The position numbers and the translations under genes were made by a program. A model generated the notes under the pieces. It had not been told where the DNA came from. It saw nothing but the letters and a program-made list of their open reading frames with translations, and searched no databases. 64,000 nucleotides of DNA from Abelmoschus esculentus. Lineage: Eukaryota > Streptophyta > Magnoliopsida > Malvales > Malvaceae. This document shows, piece after piece, positions 45,705-57,552 of this stretch (the stretch's first letter is position 1; every line of letters starts with the position of its first letter). The stretch spans positions 12,486,501 through 12,550,500 of the forward strand of contig JAUCBN010000025.1 in assembly GCA_035048815.1 (NCBI GenBank), written 5' to 3'.

Positions 45705-47030
45705 TGATAAGTGCTCAACACACTATCACTTTTTACTCCTTTTATGGGCATTAATTACCAAATATACACCCACTTAGACCAATACATGCACTCAATGTGA
45801 TATATTTAGAAGTATGCTCATATAGATAATATTTACGAAAAAAGGCACGTTTTACTGCGTTTTCATATCTGTGCAAGAGAACCAGTGCCGCGGCAGAGAC
45901 AAGGTCGAGGCAGGACCTGATGCCGAGGCAGCAGCAGAAAGACAGGAAGCAAGATTATAGGCGATGGAAAGACAAAAATCCAGGGAACGTGTCTGGACTT
46001 GAAGCCCATGAATCGGAGTTGGCTAGCACAAGGAAAAGCCCAAAGGAAGACTATGCGGAAAAACCCCTTTAGACAAATACAAACTTGGAAATATATTTTA
46101 TTATGTACTTAACTTGTTTCCTACTCCAAGTTGTATTCTACTTAGGAAAGGTTTGCCCTAGGTCTAGCCTATATAAAGACCTAGCCACCCAATGTAATAT
46201 ACAACGAAATACCTAGGGAGAGAGCCGACTTCTACTCTTGTTTCTTTCCTCTCCATCATGTTCTAAACCTTCTTAGGGATTAGGTGAAGGTTGTAGAGTA
46301 TTTGTGAGAGGAGATTTTACTTGTCTTTCATTCAATGCAATAAAGATTATCAAGGTTTGCTTATCCTTTGTTATTCCTTGTTTCACAATTGAGCTCGGGA
46401 GAGGATATTGTGATCATCCATTTATCTAAGCTCGGGAGAGTTAGATTCACGAAAGGGGTAAGTACGGTGTTTCAATCGCGAAATACTAACTCGGCCTAGG
46501 GATAGGTTAAGAGTTTTAGCGGCTAAAAGAAGTGTGAGATTGGTTGGTAAGTATAATTGGTTCACGCCGGGAGGTATCATCAAGGACTAGTCATCAACAT
46601 CACTTTGACTTAGGGATAAGCGGAGTCATCCAAGGACACTTTGCCGAACTTTGGTAAAGTCTGTCCACGAGCAAGGGATTGCCGCGGCAGACAGTGTTAT
46701 CGCTGCCCAGGCAGTAAACTACAGTGCTGCCGAGGCAGTGATATACGATTGCATTGGACGGAGACAAGTCAATCAATTCCACAATACGACGCAACTGGAT
46801 CCTAACCCATCTCTCTCTACTATTTCAACCCTTTACTTTTATTTTAGTTATTTTAGTTTAGATAAACCAAATCAACTTATTTGTTTTTTTATCTTTCTAC
46901 AGAACAAGGAAGTGAAGAAAGCATATTAAGTATACCGGTCCCTAAGAAGACGATAACTCGATAATATACTTATCACTTATTACTTGCGATGTGTCCACTT
47001 GCACTGAACGCGCACTTTTGACACGCGACA
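45705..47030 (+). repeat. A3, 3' LTR
   Basis: 1326 bp, same length as the 5' LTR; TATATAAA at 46170-46177. Ends GACACGCGACA followed by the ATATT duplication. Confidence 0.95.
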
Positions 47031-47035
47031 ATATT

Positions 47036-49333
47036 TTTTTAAGTTGTGGAATGCATTGAGTTTGACTTGTTGGTCATTGACCCGTATTGTCAACTCTCCT
47101 TTTTCCACGTCAATTAGGGTGCGTCCAGTTGCAAGGAAAGGTCTCCCAAGGATGATCGGTGCATTGTCATCTGCTTCACAATCAAGGACAAGAAAGTCAG
47201 CAGGAAAAATAAACTTATCTACTCTTACCAGTATGTCCTCGATTTTGCCTTCAGGTTGCACATAGGATCGATCCGCTAGTTGGAGCATAACTGTTGTAGG
47301 TTTCGCCCTTCCAATTCCAATCTTTTGAAAGACTGATTTGGGCATGAGATTTATGCTTGCTCCAAGGTCGCATAGGGCCTTACCTTCATAATTCTTACCT
47401 ATCGCACAAGGTATGATAAAGCAACCATGATCTTTTAACTTCCGTGGCATGCAGTTATGCAGCATTGCCATGCATCCCTCGGTAGCAGCCACTATCTCAA
47501 ACTCACCTATTCGTTTCCTCTTTGACACCATGTACTTTAGGAACTTGGCATAGTTAGGCATTTGTTCAATAGCTTCAACGAACGATATGTTGATGTGGAC
47601 TTGCTTCAAGATGTCGAGGAACTTCTTGAATTGTTGGTCTTGTTTTTGCTTTTTCAACCTTTGTGGGAAAGGTGGTGGTGGTCTCATCTCATCTAGGGTT
47701 TCTTTAGTTTGAAATTTAATACCTGGCACCACTGGGGTTGTTACTGCCTCGGCAGGCTACTCAGGAGCTGCAATGCTTTCTGTCGGGGCAGTGTTATCAG
47801 CTTCAGTTTGCTCAGCCTCTTCTTTTGCTCGATCCGTTGATTGAATTTGGCTCTCTGGGATCTTTTCCTTCAGTTGTAGACCACTCCTAGTAGTGATTGC
47901 TTTGCACTATTCATGGCCCATTACCTTAACAACTTCAGTATTGCTAGGTAGTCCTCCTTGTGGTCTAGTGTTAATGTTTTGAGCAAACTGCCCAACCTGA
48001 GTTTCAAGCGTTTTAATGGCCGCTTCTTTATTTTGCAACCTCATCTCAGTTCTATTCATGAAGGCATCTGTCCTCTTGATGAAATTACTATTCTTTGCCA
48101 TGTATGACTCAGTTTTCATCATGAAGGCCTTTAGCGTGTTCTCCAATGAACTTACCGGTTGCTGTTGCATCTGCGGCGACGGCATTGACTGCTGGGCTTG
48201 CTGCTGCGACATCGGTTAATGAAATCCTGAAGGTTGGGTGATTGGGTTTAAGGCATTATTAGGGTTGCTCCATGATAGGTTTGGATGCCTCTTCCATGAG
48301 GGCTTGTATGTGTTGGACATCATATTGTTGTGGTTGTAGTTCTCAACATACATACCGGTTTCTTGATTCATGCACTCAGAGGAACTGTGGTTACCTCCGC
48401 ATAAGTCACATTAGGAATCAATTACCTTGACCTCACGGGTATTTTGTTGTAACTGTAGGTTTTGCACCATCTTGGTAAGAGAGGCCAATTGTGCTGCCAC
48501 TGGTTTTGATGTGTCTAATTCATTTACCGTGGCTTGATGTCTTACTCCTCCTCGCCTAGATGTAGGAAACTGAAAGTCATTCTTTGCGAGTTTATTCAAT
48601 ATTTCAATAGCTTCCTCAGGTGCTTTATCAAGGAGTGTTCTGTTTGCCGAGGCATCTAACATCATCCTTGTCGGGGCATTCGTGGCATTGTAAAACATTG
48701 TCACTTGTGTCCATAGGGGAAATCCATGCAAAGGACACTTTTACAATAGCTCCCTGTAGCGCTCCCATGCCTCGTACATTGGTTCGTCTTCTGCCTGTCG
48801 AAAAGAAGTGATTTCATTACGGATTCTATCATATAAATTTGTGGGATTAAAATGAGTAATAAAATCACGGCAAACTTCACTCCAAGATCCAATAGATCCT
48901 GCTGGAATGCTATTCAACCAAGCTTTCGCCCTATCCCTCAGTGAATAGGGGAATAGCTTTAATCGCAAGACATCTTCATGGACCCACCAAATTGTCCAAT
49001 TGTATTTAACATATTGAACATAACAAGTTTTAGTTCAATCTTCGGTGTGACAACTCCTGGGTTTAATCCATTTAAGTCCTTCTCCAGGAAGTCTCTGACA
49101 GCGAGCTACCGCGGCCCAGGTGGCTGCGGAAGTCCTCTATTGCCGACAGGTAAGTTTTGTCCTTCCGGGTGATCTGCCATGGCTCCTTGGATCTGTCTCC
49201 TCAACCTTCGTCTTGTTCTTTCGATCTCTGGATCTAACTCGTACAAGGGGTTGGTTGGATTGGCCCTGGTCATACACCACGAAAAACAAAAGTAAAATAA
49301 AAATAAAAATAAACAAGAAAATAAAGAAAACAA
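47036..49333 (-). pseudogene. Gag-protease of A2, broken
   Basis: Sense order 49333 to 47036: MTRANPTNPLYELD (ATG near 49273), then a deletion or frameshift around 48970-49100, capsid (LRLKLFPYSLRDRAKAWLN, 48741-48968), HGFPLWTQVTMFYNATNAP (48411-48731), a stop at the knuckle region, coiled tail (47907-48212), and protease with ALCDLGASINLMP and LGRPFLATGRTLID (47036-47732). An open frame that runs on below 47036 reads A3 LTR and is not part of this gene. Confidence 0.82.
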
Positions 49334-49347
49334 AATTTAGTTGTCAG

Positions 49348-49365
49348 TCCCCGACAACGGCGCCA
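49348..49365 (-). other. Primer binding site, tRNA-Asp type (A2)
   Basis: The plus strand TCCCCGACAACGGCGCCA, one mismatch to the tRNA-Asp 3' end (a CpG-derived G-to-A). Confidence 0.85.
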
Positions 49366-49371
49366 AAAACT

Positions 49372-49438
49372 TATCGCGTGTCAAAAGTGCGCGTTTAGTG
49401 CAAGTGGACACATCGAAAGTAATAAGTGATAAGTATCG
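49372..49438 (-). repeat. A2, sense 5' LTR remnant (67 bp)
   Basis: Begins TATCGCGTGTC (TG changed to TA) and stops after GATAAGTAT plus CGTA, which has no match on either side. About 1.26 kb of the LTR is missing. Confidence 0.8.
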
Positions 49439-49837
49439 TAAAGGAAACTTTGCCGAACTTTGGTAAAGTCCAACCACGAGCAAGGGATTGCCGCGGCGGA
49501 CAGTATCGTCGCTGCCAAGGCAGTAATCTGCAGTGCTACCGAGGCAGTGATATACGATTGCATTGAGCAGAGACAAGTCAATCAAATCCACAATACAACG
49601 CAACTGGATCCTGACCCATCTCTCTCTATTATTCAATCTCTTTACTTTTACTTAGTTATTTTAATTTAGATAAACCAAACTCAATCACTTGTGTTTTTAA
49701 TTTTCTACAGAACAAGAAGACGAAGAAGACATATTAAGTCTACCTGTCCCTGTGGAGACGATAATTCGATAATTACTTATCACTTATTATTTTCGATGTG
49801 TCCACTTGCACTAAACGCGCACTTTTGACACGCGACA
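49439..49837 (+). repeat. A1, 3' LTR distal remnant
   Basis: Forward LTR sequence equal to 26937-27334, starting AAGGAAACTTTGCCG and ending GACACGCGACA. It directly precedes the B LTR, so it closes the A1 insertion. Confidence 0.85.
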
Positions 49838-50436
49838 ACTATCCTAAGAAAAAGGGATCATTCCTTTCATCATGTCCTTAATCCTCTTCTTCTTTCCCTC
49901 CCCAGCTCAAGAGAAAGATGATAACTTGTTGTTGAGGAGGAAGAATCACGTTTTGGCCATCAAGGAACCTTTGTTCAGCTCGAAGAGCTCTATCGAACAA
50001 GGGTTACATCTTTAGATTTGGTGAGAAAGGTTGGAGAGCTCAAAATCAAAGTTTAAAAGTGAAAAAATCTAGGAAAAAGCTTGAATCCAGGTTTATTGCT
50101 TGAGGTTAGTACATCTATGACTTTTACCCTTCATATGTCTCATAAAATGTTGTTTTGCTTGATTGGTAGTTCTAGATTGCATGAGATGGGTGTTTGGAAA
50201 CCTTAGAACCCTAGAAATGGTTAAATTCGTATTAGATGTTGAATTGATGAAAAAATGGGGGGAAATCACCCCTTAAGCCTTATTTAACTTGTTGAATCAA
50301 GTTGGGATTTAACCATATCGGTTGGATGAGAGTTCTTGGTGTTTTACAACCTTAGAAGTGCAAGTTCGTGTAGGTGTATCGATACACGGGGAGGGTGTAT
50401 CGATACCCTGTAGGCAAAACTTATACGAGAAAGGAT
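49838..50436 (+). repeat. Element B, 3' LTR, second segment
   Basis: ACTATCCTAAGAAAAAGGG onward, matching 13766-14362. Contains GTATCGATAC palindromes near 50377-50405. Interrupted by a solo LTR. Confidence 0.88.
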
Positions 50437-51800
50437 TGTTGATAAGTGCTTAATTCACTATTACTTTTTACACCTTTCATGGACAATAATCACCTAATCT
50501 ACACCCACTTGGACTAAAAGCATGTACTTAATGTGAGATATTTAGATATTCTGCTTGTGTGACTTATAAAGATATTACTTATAGAAAATACAGGCTTTAC
50601 GGCACCTTTTATGCGAATGCAGGAATATCCACTGTTGCGGCAATAATGGAGGTCGAAGCAGAAGCTGAGGCCGCGGCAGTAGCTGAAGGACAAGTAACAA
50701 TATTGTAGGCGACTTGAAGAGAAAAATGAGGTGAACGTTTCTGGACAAGCAACGCAAGGATTGGAGCTGGGAAGCGAGCAGAAAGCCTAAGTCAAAGGCC
50801 TCGTGGAAAAGAATCCTTGTGGGAATAAACTTGGAAATAAAACAAATATTTTATTTATGTACATGACTTGTTTTTTACTCCAAGTTGTATTCCTACTTAG
50901 GAAAGGTTTGCCCTAGGTCAAGCCTATATAAACCATAGCCACCCAAGGAGAAGAGCATCATACAATGCACGAGAGAGTTCATCTTAGAATTTAGAGTTTT
51001 CTTTGTTTTTCAATCATGTTCTAAACATTTTTAGGCTTAGGTGAAAGTTGTCGAGTATTTGTGAGAAGAGATTGAACTTTTTTTTCTTGTTTCAATGCAA
51101 TAAAATATCAAGATTTTCTTATTCTTTGCCATTCATTGTTCTTGCATTCAAGCTCGGGAGAGAAGTTTGTGAGAGAAATATTTATCTAATATCGGGAGAG
51201 TTAGATTCACGAAAGGAATAAGTACGGTATTTTTCTATTTGGAAAATACTAACTCGGCCTAGGGATAGGCTAGAGTTTCAGCAGCTAAAAGAAGTGTGGG
51301 ATTGGTTAGTGATTATAATTGATTCACGCCGGGAGGTATCACCAAGGACTGGTCATCAACAGTACTTCGACTCAGGAATAAGCGGAGTCATCCAAGGACA
51401 CTTTGCCGAATCTTGGTAAAGTCTACCCAAGAGCAAGGGATTGCCGCGGCGGACGAACATCATCACTGTCGAGGCAGTAAAACTGCAGTGCTACCGAGGC
51501 AGTGTTGTGTGATTGCATTGGACAGAGACAAGTCAATTGAATCCATGATACAACACAACTGGATCCTGACCATCTTCTCATTCTGATTATTTTCTCATTA
51601 TTTAGTTTTTTTATTATTCTAGTTAGTTTACTCCAACCCAAATCACTTGTATTTTTATTTTATTTATTTTACAGAGCAAAGAGACGCAAGAAGGCATATT
51701 AAGTAGACCAATCCCTGTGGAGACGATATTCGATAATACTTATCACTTTATTACTTGAGACATGTACACTTGCACAATTGCGCACTTTTTACACGCAACA
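50437..51800 (+). mobile_element. Solo LTR of a diverged A-family relative
   Basis: 1364 bp with ends TGTTG...CAACA. Same layout as the A LTR (TATATAAA near 50930, AATAAAAT near 51107, GCCGCGGC and GTCGAGGCAG palindromes near 51445-51510) but clearly divergent, including a terminal TACACGCAACA. No clean 5-bp target duplication is visible (AGGAT on the left, ATAGC on the right; the uninterrupted LTR reads GGATAGC). Confidence 0.8.
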
Positions 51801-53515
51801 ATAGCGTATCGATAGGCCTTGCCTGTGTTTCAATACAGATCTTTACAGTGGCATTCCCGATTCGATACCCGTATCGAATTGGATAAGCCCTCTTCGGTTA
51901 ACCTTAGAGTTGGTCAAAGCATATCGATACCCGTATCGATACAAGGTGTTTCGATACCCCCTTTGGAGTGGGTATCGATACAGGATGTTTCGACACCCCC
52001 AGGTAGGAGTATCGATACCCCTGAGTAATTTGTACAAGTTCTTAAAGGGAAAAATTGGAAAGTCTCATAATGTTACCCAAGGGGTCCTATGGGTCGTTTA
52101 AACTATAAAATGAACTATGAAACAAATGGAATGAGTGTAATGTTCCGACACGAGAGATTATAACTAATAACTTAATAAAATATAGATGGCTTAATTATTA
52201 TTATTATTATGTTTCCCTAACAATCTCGGGTAGATCAGAAAATAACATGTGATGGTTAGGGTACTTGTTTTGTGATGGTAGGACACCAATATAAATTAGG
52301 GGACTATGGTTAATGAAATAATATAAAGAGGATCGTGTGAATAACCTAGTGGTTTGGGTATCAAATCTTAATTATGAGAGATGACCTGGAATATTAAAAG
52401 CATGCCTTGAACTTTGTAAATGGTTTGAATTTTACCCGTTATATGTGTATTTGTGTGTGGATGCTCGAGGAACATGTTTTACTTATGTCTTGTTATTTGA
52501 AATCTGGATATTCAATTAGTGTTGCAACACAAAGAAAGTCATCCGATGTAAAATGCCAGGTGATGTATTGAAGACTTATTCTGAACGTTGGGTGGCCTTG
52601 TTCGAAGATGTTCGATGTAACATTCTGAGCATGGGATTAGGAGGGCGGCCTCCATCCCGTTTACTATTTTTCGAATGTAGGGCAACCTCATTCGAAGATG
52701 TTCGATGTAACATTCCGAGCATGAGATTAATAAGGCGGCCTCCAGCCCGGTTACTATTTTCCGACTTGTGAGCGGCCATATTTCGAAGATGTTCGATGTA
52801 ACATTCTGAACATGGGATTGGCTGGGCGGCCTCCATCCCTATTACTTTTTACGAAAGTTGGGCGGCCTCGTTCGAAGATGTTCGATGTAACATTCCGGGA
52901 ATAAGATTTGAGGACAACCTCTATCATGAGTGTAGGATCCCAATGTTGTGTGGACATGGGCCTCACTACATTATGTTTATATATTGATATAGTTAACTTG
53001 ATAACTCTAGCTAAGGCAAAATAGGAGATGAACCTTATTTAGAAGCTTTTCTGTGCACTCTTGACTGTACTATCTTGCTTGCTCGTTTTATGATGCTTAT
53101 GTTTTGTTAGAGTTGAGTTGTACCAATGAGCTTGTTAGCTCAGCATGAGGAATTGTGGTTTTTTCGTTGCGTAGGTGACAAGTAGCTTTGGCGGAGCACA
53201 TTGAGGAGGTTTTCCCCAACATCGGAGCCGTTTGAAGAGTACAATACTTGATCTTTAGTAGGACTTAATGTATTCATAGGACCTTACCACATATCGAGTC
53301 TGTATCTTTACTTTGGGATTTTTTTTTAAGTCGGATAATGTATTTTGAAAGGAGATCCTGTTTTGTAACACTTTATTTTATTTTGATCTAACTAGATTTA
53401 TAAAACATGATATTTCAAGAATTTGGACACGTGTTTTTAAAAGAATTTTGAAGGGTCGAGTTTTGGGTGACCCGAATGTGGCAGTTTGAATCCGGATTAG
53501 GATTAGGATATTACA
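51801..53515 (+). repeat. Element B, 3' LTR, third segment
   Basis: Matches 14370-15944 and ends GATATTACA. It has the 90-bp array (52579-52930). A stretch of about 130 bp (about 52972-53105) has no counterpart in the 5' LTR; it is either an insertion here or a deletion there. Confidence 0.88.
52579..52930 (+). repeat. 90-bp tandem array in B 3' LTR
   Basis: Units start at 52579, 52669, 52759 and 52849, again exactly 90 bp apart. Unit number and phase equal those of the 5' LTR, so the array predates this insertion. Confidence 0.85.
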
Positions 53516-53726
53516 TTTAGTGGTATCAAAGCCTAGGTTGAGTCGGTTTTAGGAAACCCAGGGGTGGTATAGTGGTCTTGGTAAGGTGTCTAGTGAATAC
53601 AAGTCCCTAATTTGAGTTATACTTACTAGACTGGGAATCCTGATGTGTTGTTTGGTTTCTTGTGTTTTAGAAAAGGGTTGATGGAGGGTGGAAATGGTAA
53701 TGATGGGGTAAGTCGCATTCATGACT
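53516..53726 (+). mobile_element. Second B internal segment with primer site after the 3' LTR
   Basis: TTTAG then TGGTATCAAAGCC (53521-53533), the initiator-Met-type primer site, followed by sequence equal to 15963-16140. A normal element would end at 53515, so this is the start of a second B internal region sharing the LTR. Interrupted by E at 53727. Confidence 0.85.
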
Positions 53727-55576
53727 TGGTGTGTTTTGTGTAGTGCTATAAATGATGTATGTGAACACACATATATGTGCAAGTATACACAGTCATACAA
53801 GTAATAATAGGGTGAGTGGGTATCGTTCCCAAGAGGATCTCTGGTAAAGTGTGTAGTCAAAATTGTCAAGGCAAAAAGGTGTCACTAAACAAAAGAAAAA
53901 AAATAAATAAAATGATATAAACAAATAGAAATGGATATGAACTATGGAGTGTTATGTAGAAATGCTATGGCAATTCTAGAATGCAAGCAACTAATATGCC
54001 GCAGCAAAATGGTATGGATGATGATGGCAAGGTGGATGTATGGTAGTGGTGTAAGAGTGTAAAGCAGTGTGATTGCAAAATAACAAGTAAAATAAAGAAA
54101 GCAGTTTGTAAATGTGGAGGCAAAAACATGATGCAAGAACACGTTAAACAATATATTGTACTTTTCCTCTATTGATGAACTCTCTCGGGAATGATTGGTA
54201 GTGACTTCTATGATTTCCTACCCCTTACCCCTACCTAACATATAGTTGTTACGGTGTATACCTACTCGAAAGAGGTTTCTAAAGTATTCCTGCTCTTTCG
54301 AGTCATAGGAACCTGATAGACTAAAATGCCATGGCATCTCGTGTCACTCGAGTAGCACTAGCCTATCGACAAAACACACTCCTTTAGTCGTTAAAGCCCT
54401 CACCTACGCCTCTTTCGAGTGCTCTAGGATCCAACTAGGCTCTATTTGCAGTCTAGAACCCATTGCTTACGTAGATCCTCCCTTAGCTCCTTTCGGATGA
54501 TCTAAGGATCTATAGCTACGCCTCTTTCGAATGCTCTAGCATGTACCTAAACATGAGACATTTTCGTGCCTCTTACAATGCCTAAATAATTATCAACAAT
54601 GAGCAAAGCAAATATACAAACACATAGAAGGCAATATATTAAATAAAAATAAAAGATAATCATCCACAAAAGCAGCCACCTAAAAAAAGCTTACATGGTG
54701 GAGCTAAATGTGAAGAAATATCATCCACATAAATCTTAAACATCCAACAATCATCATCATGAAAATATAAAAGAAATAAATCAAGGAAGGAGGACTAGAA
54801 GACACCCTCGGTGTGCACAGCCGCCGGCTCTTCAACCACCATGAGATGCCTTGGTGTGCTAACCCCTTTCGGGTGCCTAGCACACCACTCCCTTCGAGCT
54901 CTATCAATGGAGGTCCCCTTGGCCGGAGTTTGGAGGAGAAAGGTGGGAGCTTTCCACCGCCGCAAAACCGCCCCAAAGGTCTCTCTTTTCTGTGTTTTTG
55001 TTCCTCAAAAAGGCCTCTCTTTTTTTCTTAGGTCCCCATGTCTTTAATAAGGGTGAAAAAACCTAAAAGATAGGCAAAAATCCATTTCTACCCCCGTCAT
55101 GTGATGGTATTTCTGCAGGGCTGGGAGTGGTGACAGTGGTCCCATACTGAGGTGGCTTACAATCAGGCAATATTGGCTATGGTCCCCTACCCAGGTGGCT
55201 GCGGCCAGGCTGTAGTGGTCCCGACCGGCTGTAATGGCACCAGCTAGCACTCTTTTCAAAATATCTCTTTGTTGTCTAGCTCAGCACAAGAGTCCTCCAG
55301 CTTTTCCATAGCATTTTTCCATCGCTATCATTCTGCGAATGCCATGACAAATTGCCTCAACTTCCATTTTTTCTTTACCTGCACAACACAATAGAAAAGA
55401 ACTACCTTTCCCATTAAATAGCACCTATTACCACATAAAAATGCCAAGGCATATCTAGAAGACTACATGCAATGTCATGAACCTAAATGCAACTAAATGA
55501 ACCTATATAAGCCTAAAGACACTCAATAACTTAAGTAAAAAGGCCTAAAATATAGCCTTTTTGCGGAGTTATTACA
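53727..55576 (-). repeat. Element E, sense 3' LTR
   Basis: 1850 bp; the plus strand runs TGGTGTGTTTTG to GAGTTATTACA (TG...CA). The left 1.1 kb matches both C LTRs; the remaining 0.7 kb is absent from C. Contains ATGCCATGGCAT (54326-54337) and the adjacent hairpin 54338-54352. Confidence 0.85.
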
Positions 55577-56604
55577 CCCCCAAACTTAAGCTATTGCTTG
55601 TCCTCAAGCAATGGATAGCAGGTAGCAGAGAAGAAATGTCATGACAAAGTTCAAGAACTAGGCAAGCAAATGGTCAGAGTTTCAGCCCTTAGAAAATGTC
55701 ATGGCATAAACATATAAGACTCGAGGAAATTTCAAGAACACTACCCTAGGACAAGGTCAAATGTGAGTGTGTGTCTATGAGTGAGTGTATCTAATCTATG
55801 CTTAGTCAAGTTAGAAAAATTCTAAAGAATGTTAACTATCCTAGCAAACATGTTTTCTTATATTTAAGCACAATTTACTACTCCCCATGTATAACATATT
55901 TAATTTTTTTATACACCTATATGCACGACATACTGTTACGAGAGGAGCCAGCCTGTCACACTACCTTCTACTCATACCATAGCTGCCATTTATTTAAACG
56001 CAGTATCCAGGCAATGCCATGACAAGTTAGAAGTGTAGCGTCACCCTGTGCCTCTTTTAGTAACTCATATGCACATGGAAATGCCATGGCATAGCGGAGT
56101 ATCTCTCTACAGGAATGTCCATGCATTTATTCAAAACTTTTAATACTAACTACTGAGGATTCTATATATTCATTACGACATGCAGGCTAATTAAGTTTTC
56201 ATTCTGTAAAAATTTCCTAACTTCCTTAAGCATGGAAGACATACACTCGTGTAACAATAAGATAAACACAATCACCAAGTCCTAGAATAGGTTCTATCCA
56301 CATCTCAAGTCATGCATATTCAATTCAAGCATTGGCCATATAAAGAATATATTCATCGGGCATCATAAACTATAATCCCATAAACTTGACCTAAAACTTG
56401 CATAAATGTCATGGCATTTTTCTACAACTACTGTTATCATGCACATGCAAATGAAGTAGAGAACGATACCTCCCCCAAACTTGAGGCAAGCATTGTCCTC
56501 AATGCAACTAAAAAAAACTAAGTAGAATGTCATGCCATGCCATGCCATGCAATGTAATGTACCTTGGCTAAACTGGTGGTGTGGTGGCAATTCAGCGCAA
56601 TGTT
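55577..56604 (-). promoter_or_regulatory. Element E 3' untranslated region with two polypurine modules
   Basis: Terminal tract CCCCCAAACTTAAG (55577-55590) with hairpin 55593-55612 (sense ATTGCTTG-AGGA-CAAGCAAT, the same as in A). Internal tract CCCCCAAACT (56472-56481) with hairpin GCATTG-loop-CAATGC at 56490-56505, about 100 bases past ORF3. Between them are at least five ATGYC-AT-GRCAT palindromes, including ATGCCATGGCAT at 56081-56092, and a short CATGC repeat at 56529-56556. No gene. Confidence 0.75.
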
Positions 56605-57552
56605 CGGCGCTTCAATGGGGGCTGACTGTCCTCAGGTTCAGACTCGTCATTTTCTCCCTATCTTTTGGGTGTCTCAGCAGCAGCAGGTGGTGGTGTTGAT
56701 TGTCTCCCAGCCGACATCTTGAGTCGGCGCTTAGATTTCTTCCTCTTGGGAGAGGGCATCGGTGATTCCTCTTGTGGGGATGCTTGTTGGGGTTCTTCTT
56801 GTTGTGTTGGCTGGGTGGGCGGTTCTTCAAACAGCAAAGATATAAAACTAGCGTCATGTTCCTTGGTAGCAGAAGGGTCTGGTTGATCGTGTGACTGGGC
56901 TTACTCCTCTGAAAATGCTGTGACATTTTCAGGAGTTTGTTCTCGTGCAGGTGACTGGGCTTCTTTAGCTTGCTCCTCATGTTTAAGTTCCATTGGTCTA
57001 GCCTCCTCAGACGGTCCAGCTGGTGATGGTACTTGATTTAGATCTGGTGTAGCTGGTCTAGTTGGAGTTGAGGCAGCTGTAAATGTCGAGGCATTTCCTG
57101 ATGCAACGGGAAGTATGGACTCTAGGAACGTGGGGAACTCTTGATCCAATGGAGGAAGCAACTCTGCCAAGTAGGCTTTGATGACCTCGTCTCTCTTCTT
57201 GGTATAGAGGAAAAATTCTTTTAAGTCCTTGGACAAGGCGGTTGATAGCCGTGTTTGTAAAGTGAATGTTTTTGCCCCGAACATATACGGATTTTTGGTC
57301 TGGGTTGAAAATATTGGCATAAAAGTCATGCACTATTGTGGTGTTGACGGAGCCTGGATGGGCAGCAAACTGCTCCCAATGGTGGCGCGCCACCACATCC
57401 TTCACCTCTGGTCCCAACTCGTCGGAGAGAATGAAGCCGAGCTCAAAGAAAACTCTTCGGTTCTTGAGAGTTTTAAATCTTTCTTCCGCCAGCTCGTCCA
57501 CAAAAATGGCAGAAGGTTGTTGTGCAGCTCCCGGCGGTCTGGTTCTTACCAT
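56605..57552 (-). pseudogene. ORF3 of E, frameshifted
   Basis: ATG 57552 (MVRTRPPGAAQQPS). The N-terminal domain aligns in layout with A-family ORF3 (RFKTLKNRRVFFELGF, HDFYANIFNPDQKSVYVRGK, FTNTAINRL) but is much diverged. A frameshift near 57270 leads to FTLQTRLSTALSKDLKEFFLY and a Pro/Glu-rich tail, and a second break near 56900 leads to a basic PSPKRKKSKRRLK (possible nuclear signal) and an acidic ENDESEPEDSQ end. It sits directly after integrase. Function unknown; same family type as A0 ORF3. Confidence 0.72.

Larger units (their letters stand above)
38812..47030 (+). mobile_element. Element A3: full-length A-family element, forward
   Basis: 8219 bp, two 1326-bp LTRs (38812-40137 and 45705-47030), flanked by perfect ATATT duplications (38807-38811 and 47031-47035). 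It is the innermost and so the youngest insertion of this nest. LTR differences by eye are a few percent. Order: primer site, gag-protease, spacer, ORF3, dual polypurine region. There is no RT, RNase H or integrase anywhere between the LTRs, which makes it the reference for the non-autonomous A structure. Confidence 0.95.
34749..49438 (-). mobile_element. Element A2: A-family, reverse, interrupted by A3
   Basis: Sense 3' LTR 34749-36071, 3' untranslated region, ORF3 remnant, gag-protease end (to 38811), then A3 (38812-47030), then the rest of gag-protease, primer site (49348-49365) and only 67 bp of the 5' LTR (49372-49438). The rest of that LTR has been deleted together with part of the A1 3' LTR. 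Confidence 0.85.
13562..53515 (+). mobile_element. Element B: gag-only chromovirus-type retrotransposon with nested insertions
   Basis: The 5' LTR is 13562-15944 and the 3' LTR is split into 25806-26010, 49838-50436 and 51801-53515. The LTRs share TGTAAC...GTTACA ends. The internal region (15945-16145 and 23241-25805, about 2.8 kb once A0 is removed) has a tRNA-iMet-like primer site, a decayed gag with zinc knuckle, no recognisable pol, and a polypurine tract. It is a short non-autonomous type with LTRs nearly as long as its body. Primer-site and internal sequence follow the 3' LTR again, so the right edge is not a normal element end. Confidence 0.85.

Noticed and set aside
46980..47035. C-terminal tail of the A2 protease frame
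   Set aside because: It reads the A3 LTR across the insertion joint and is not part of the gene.
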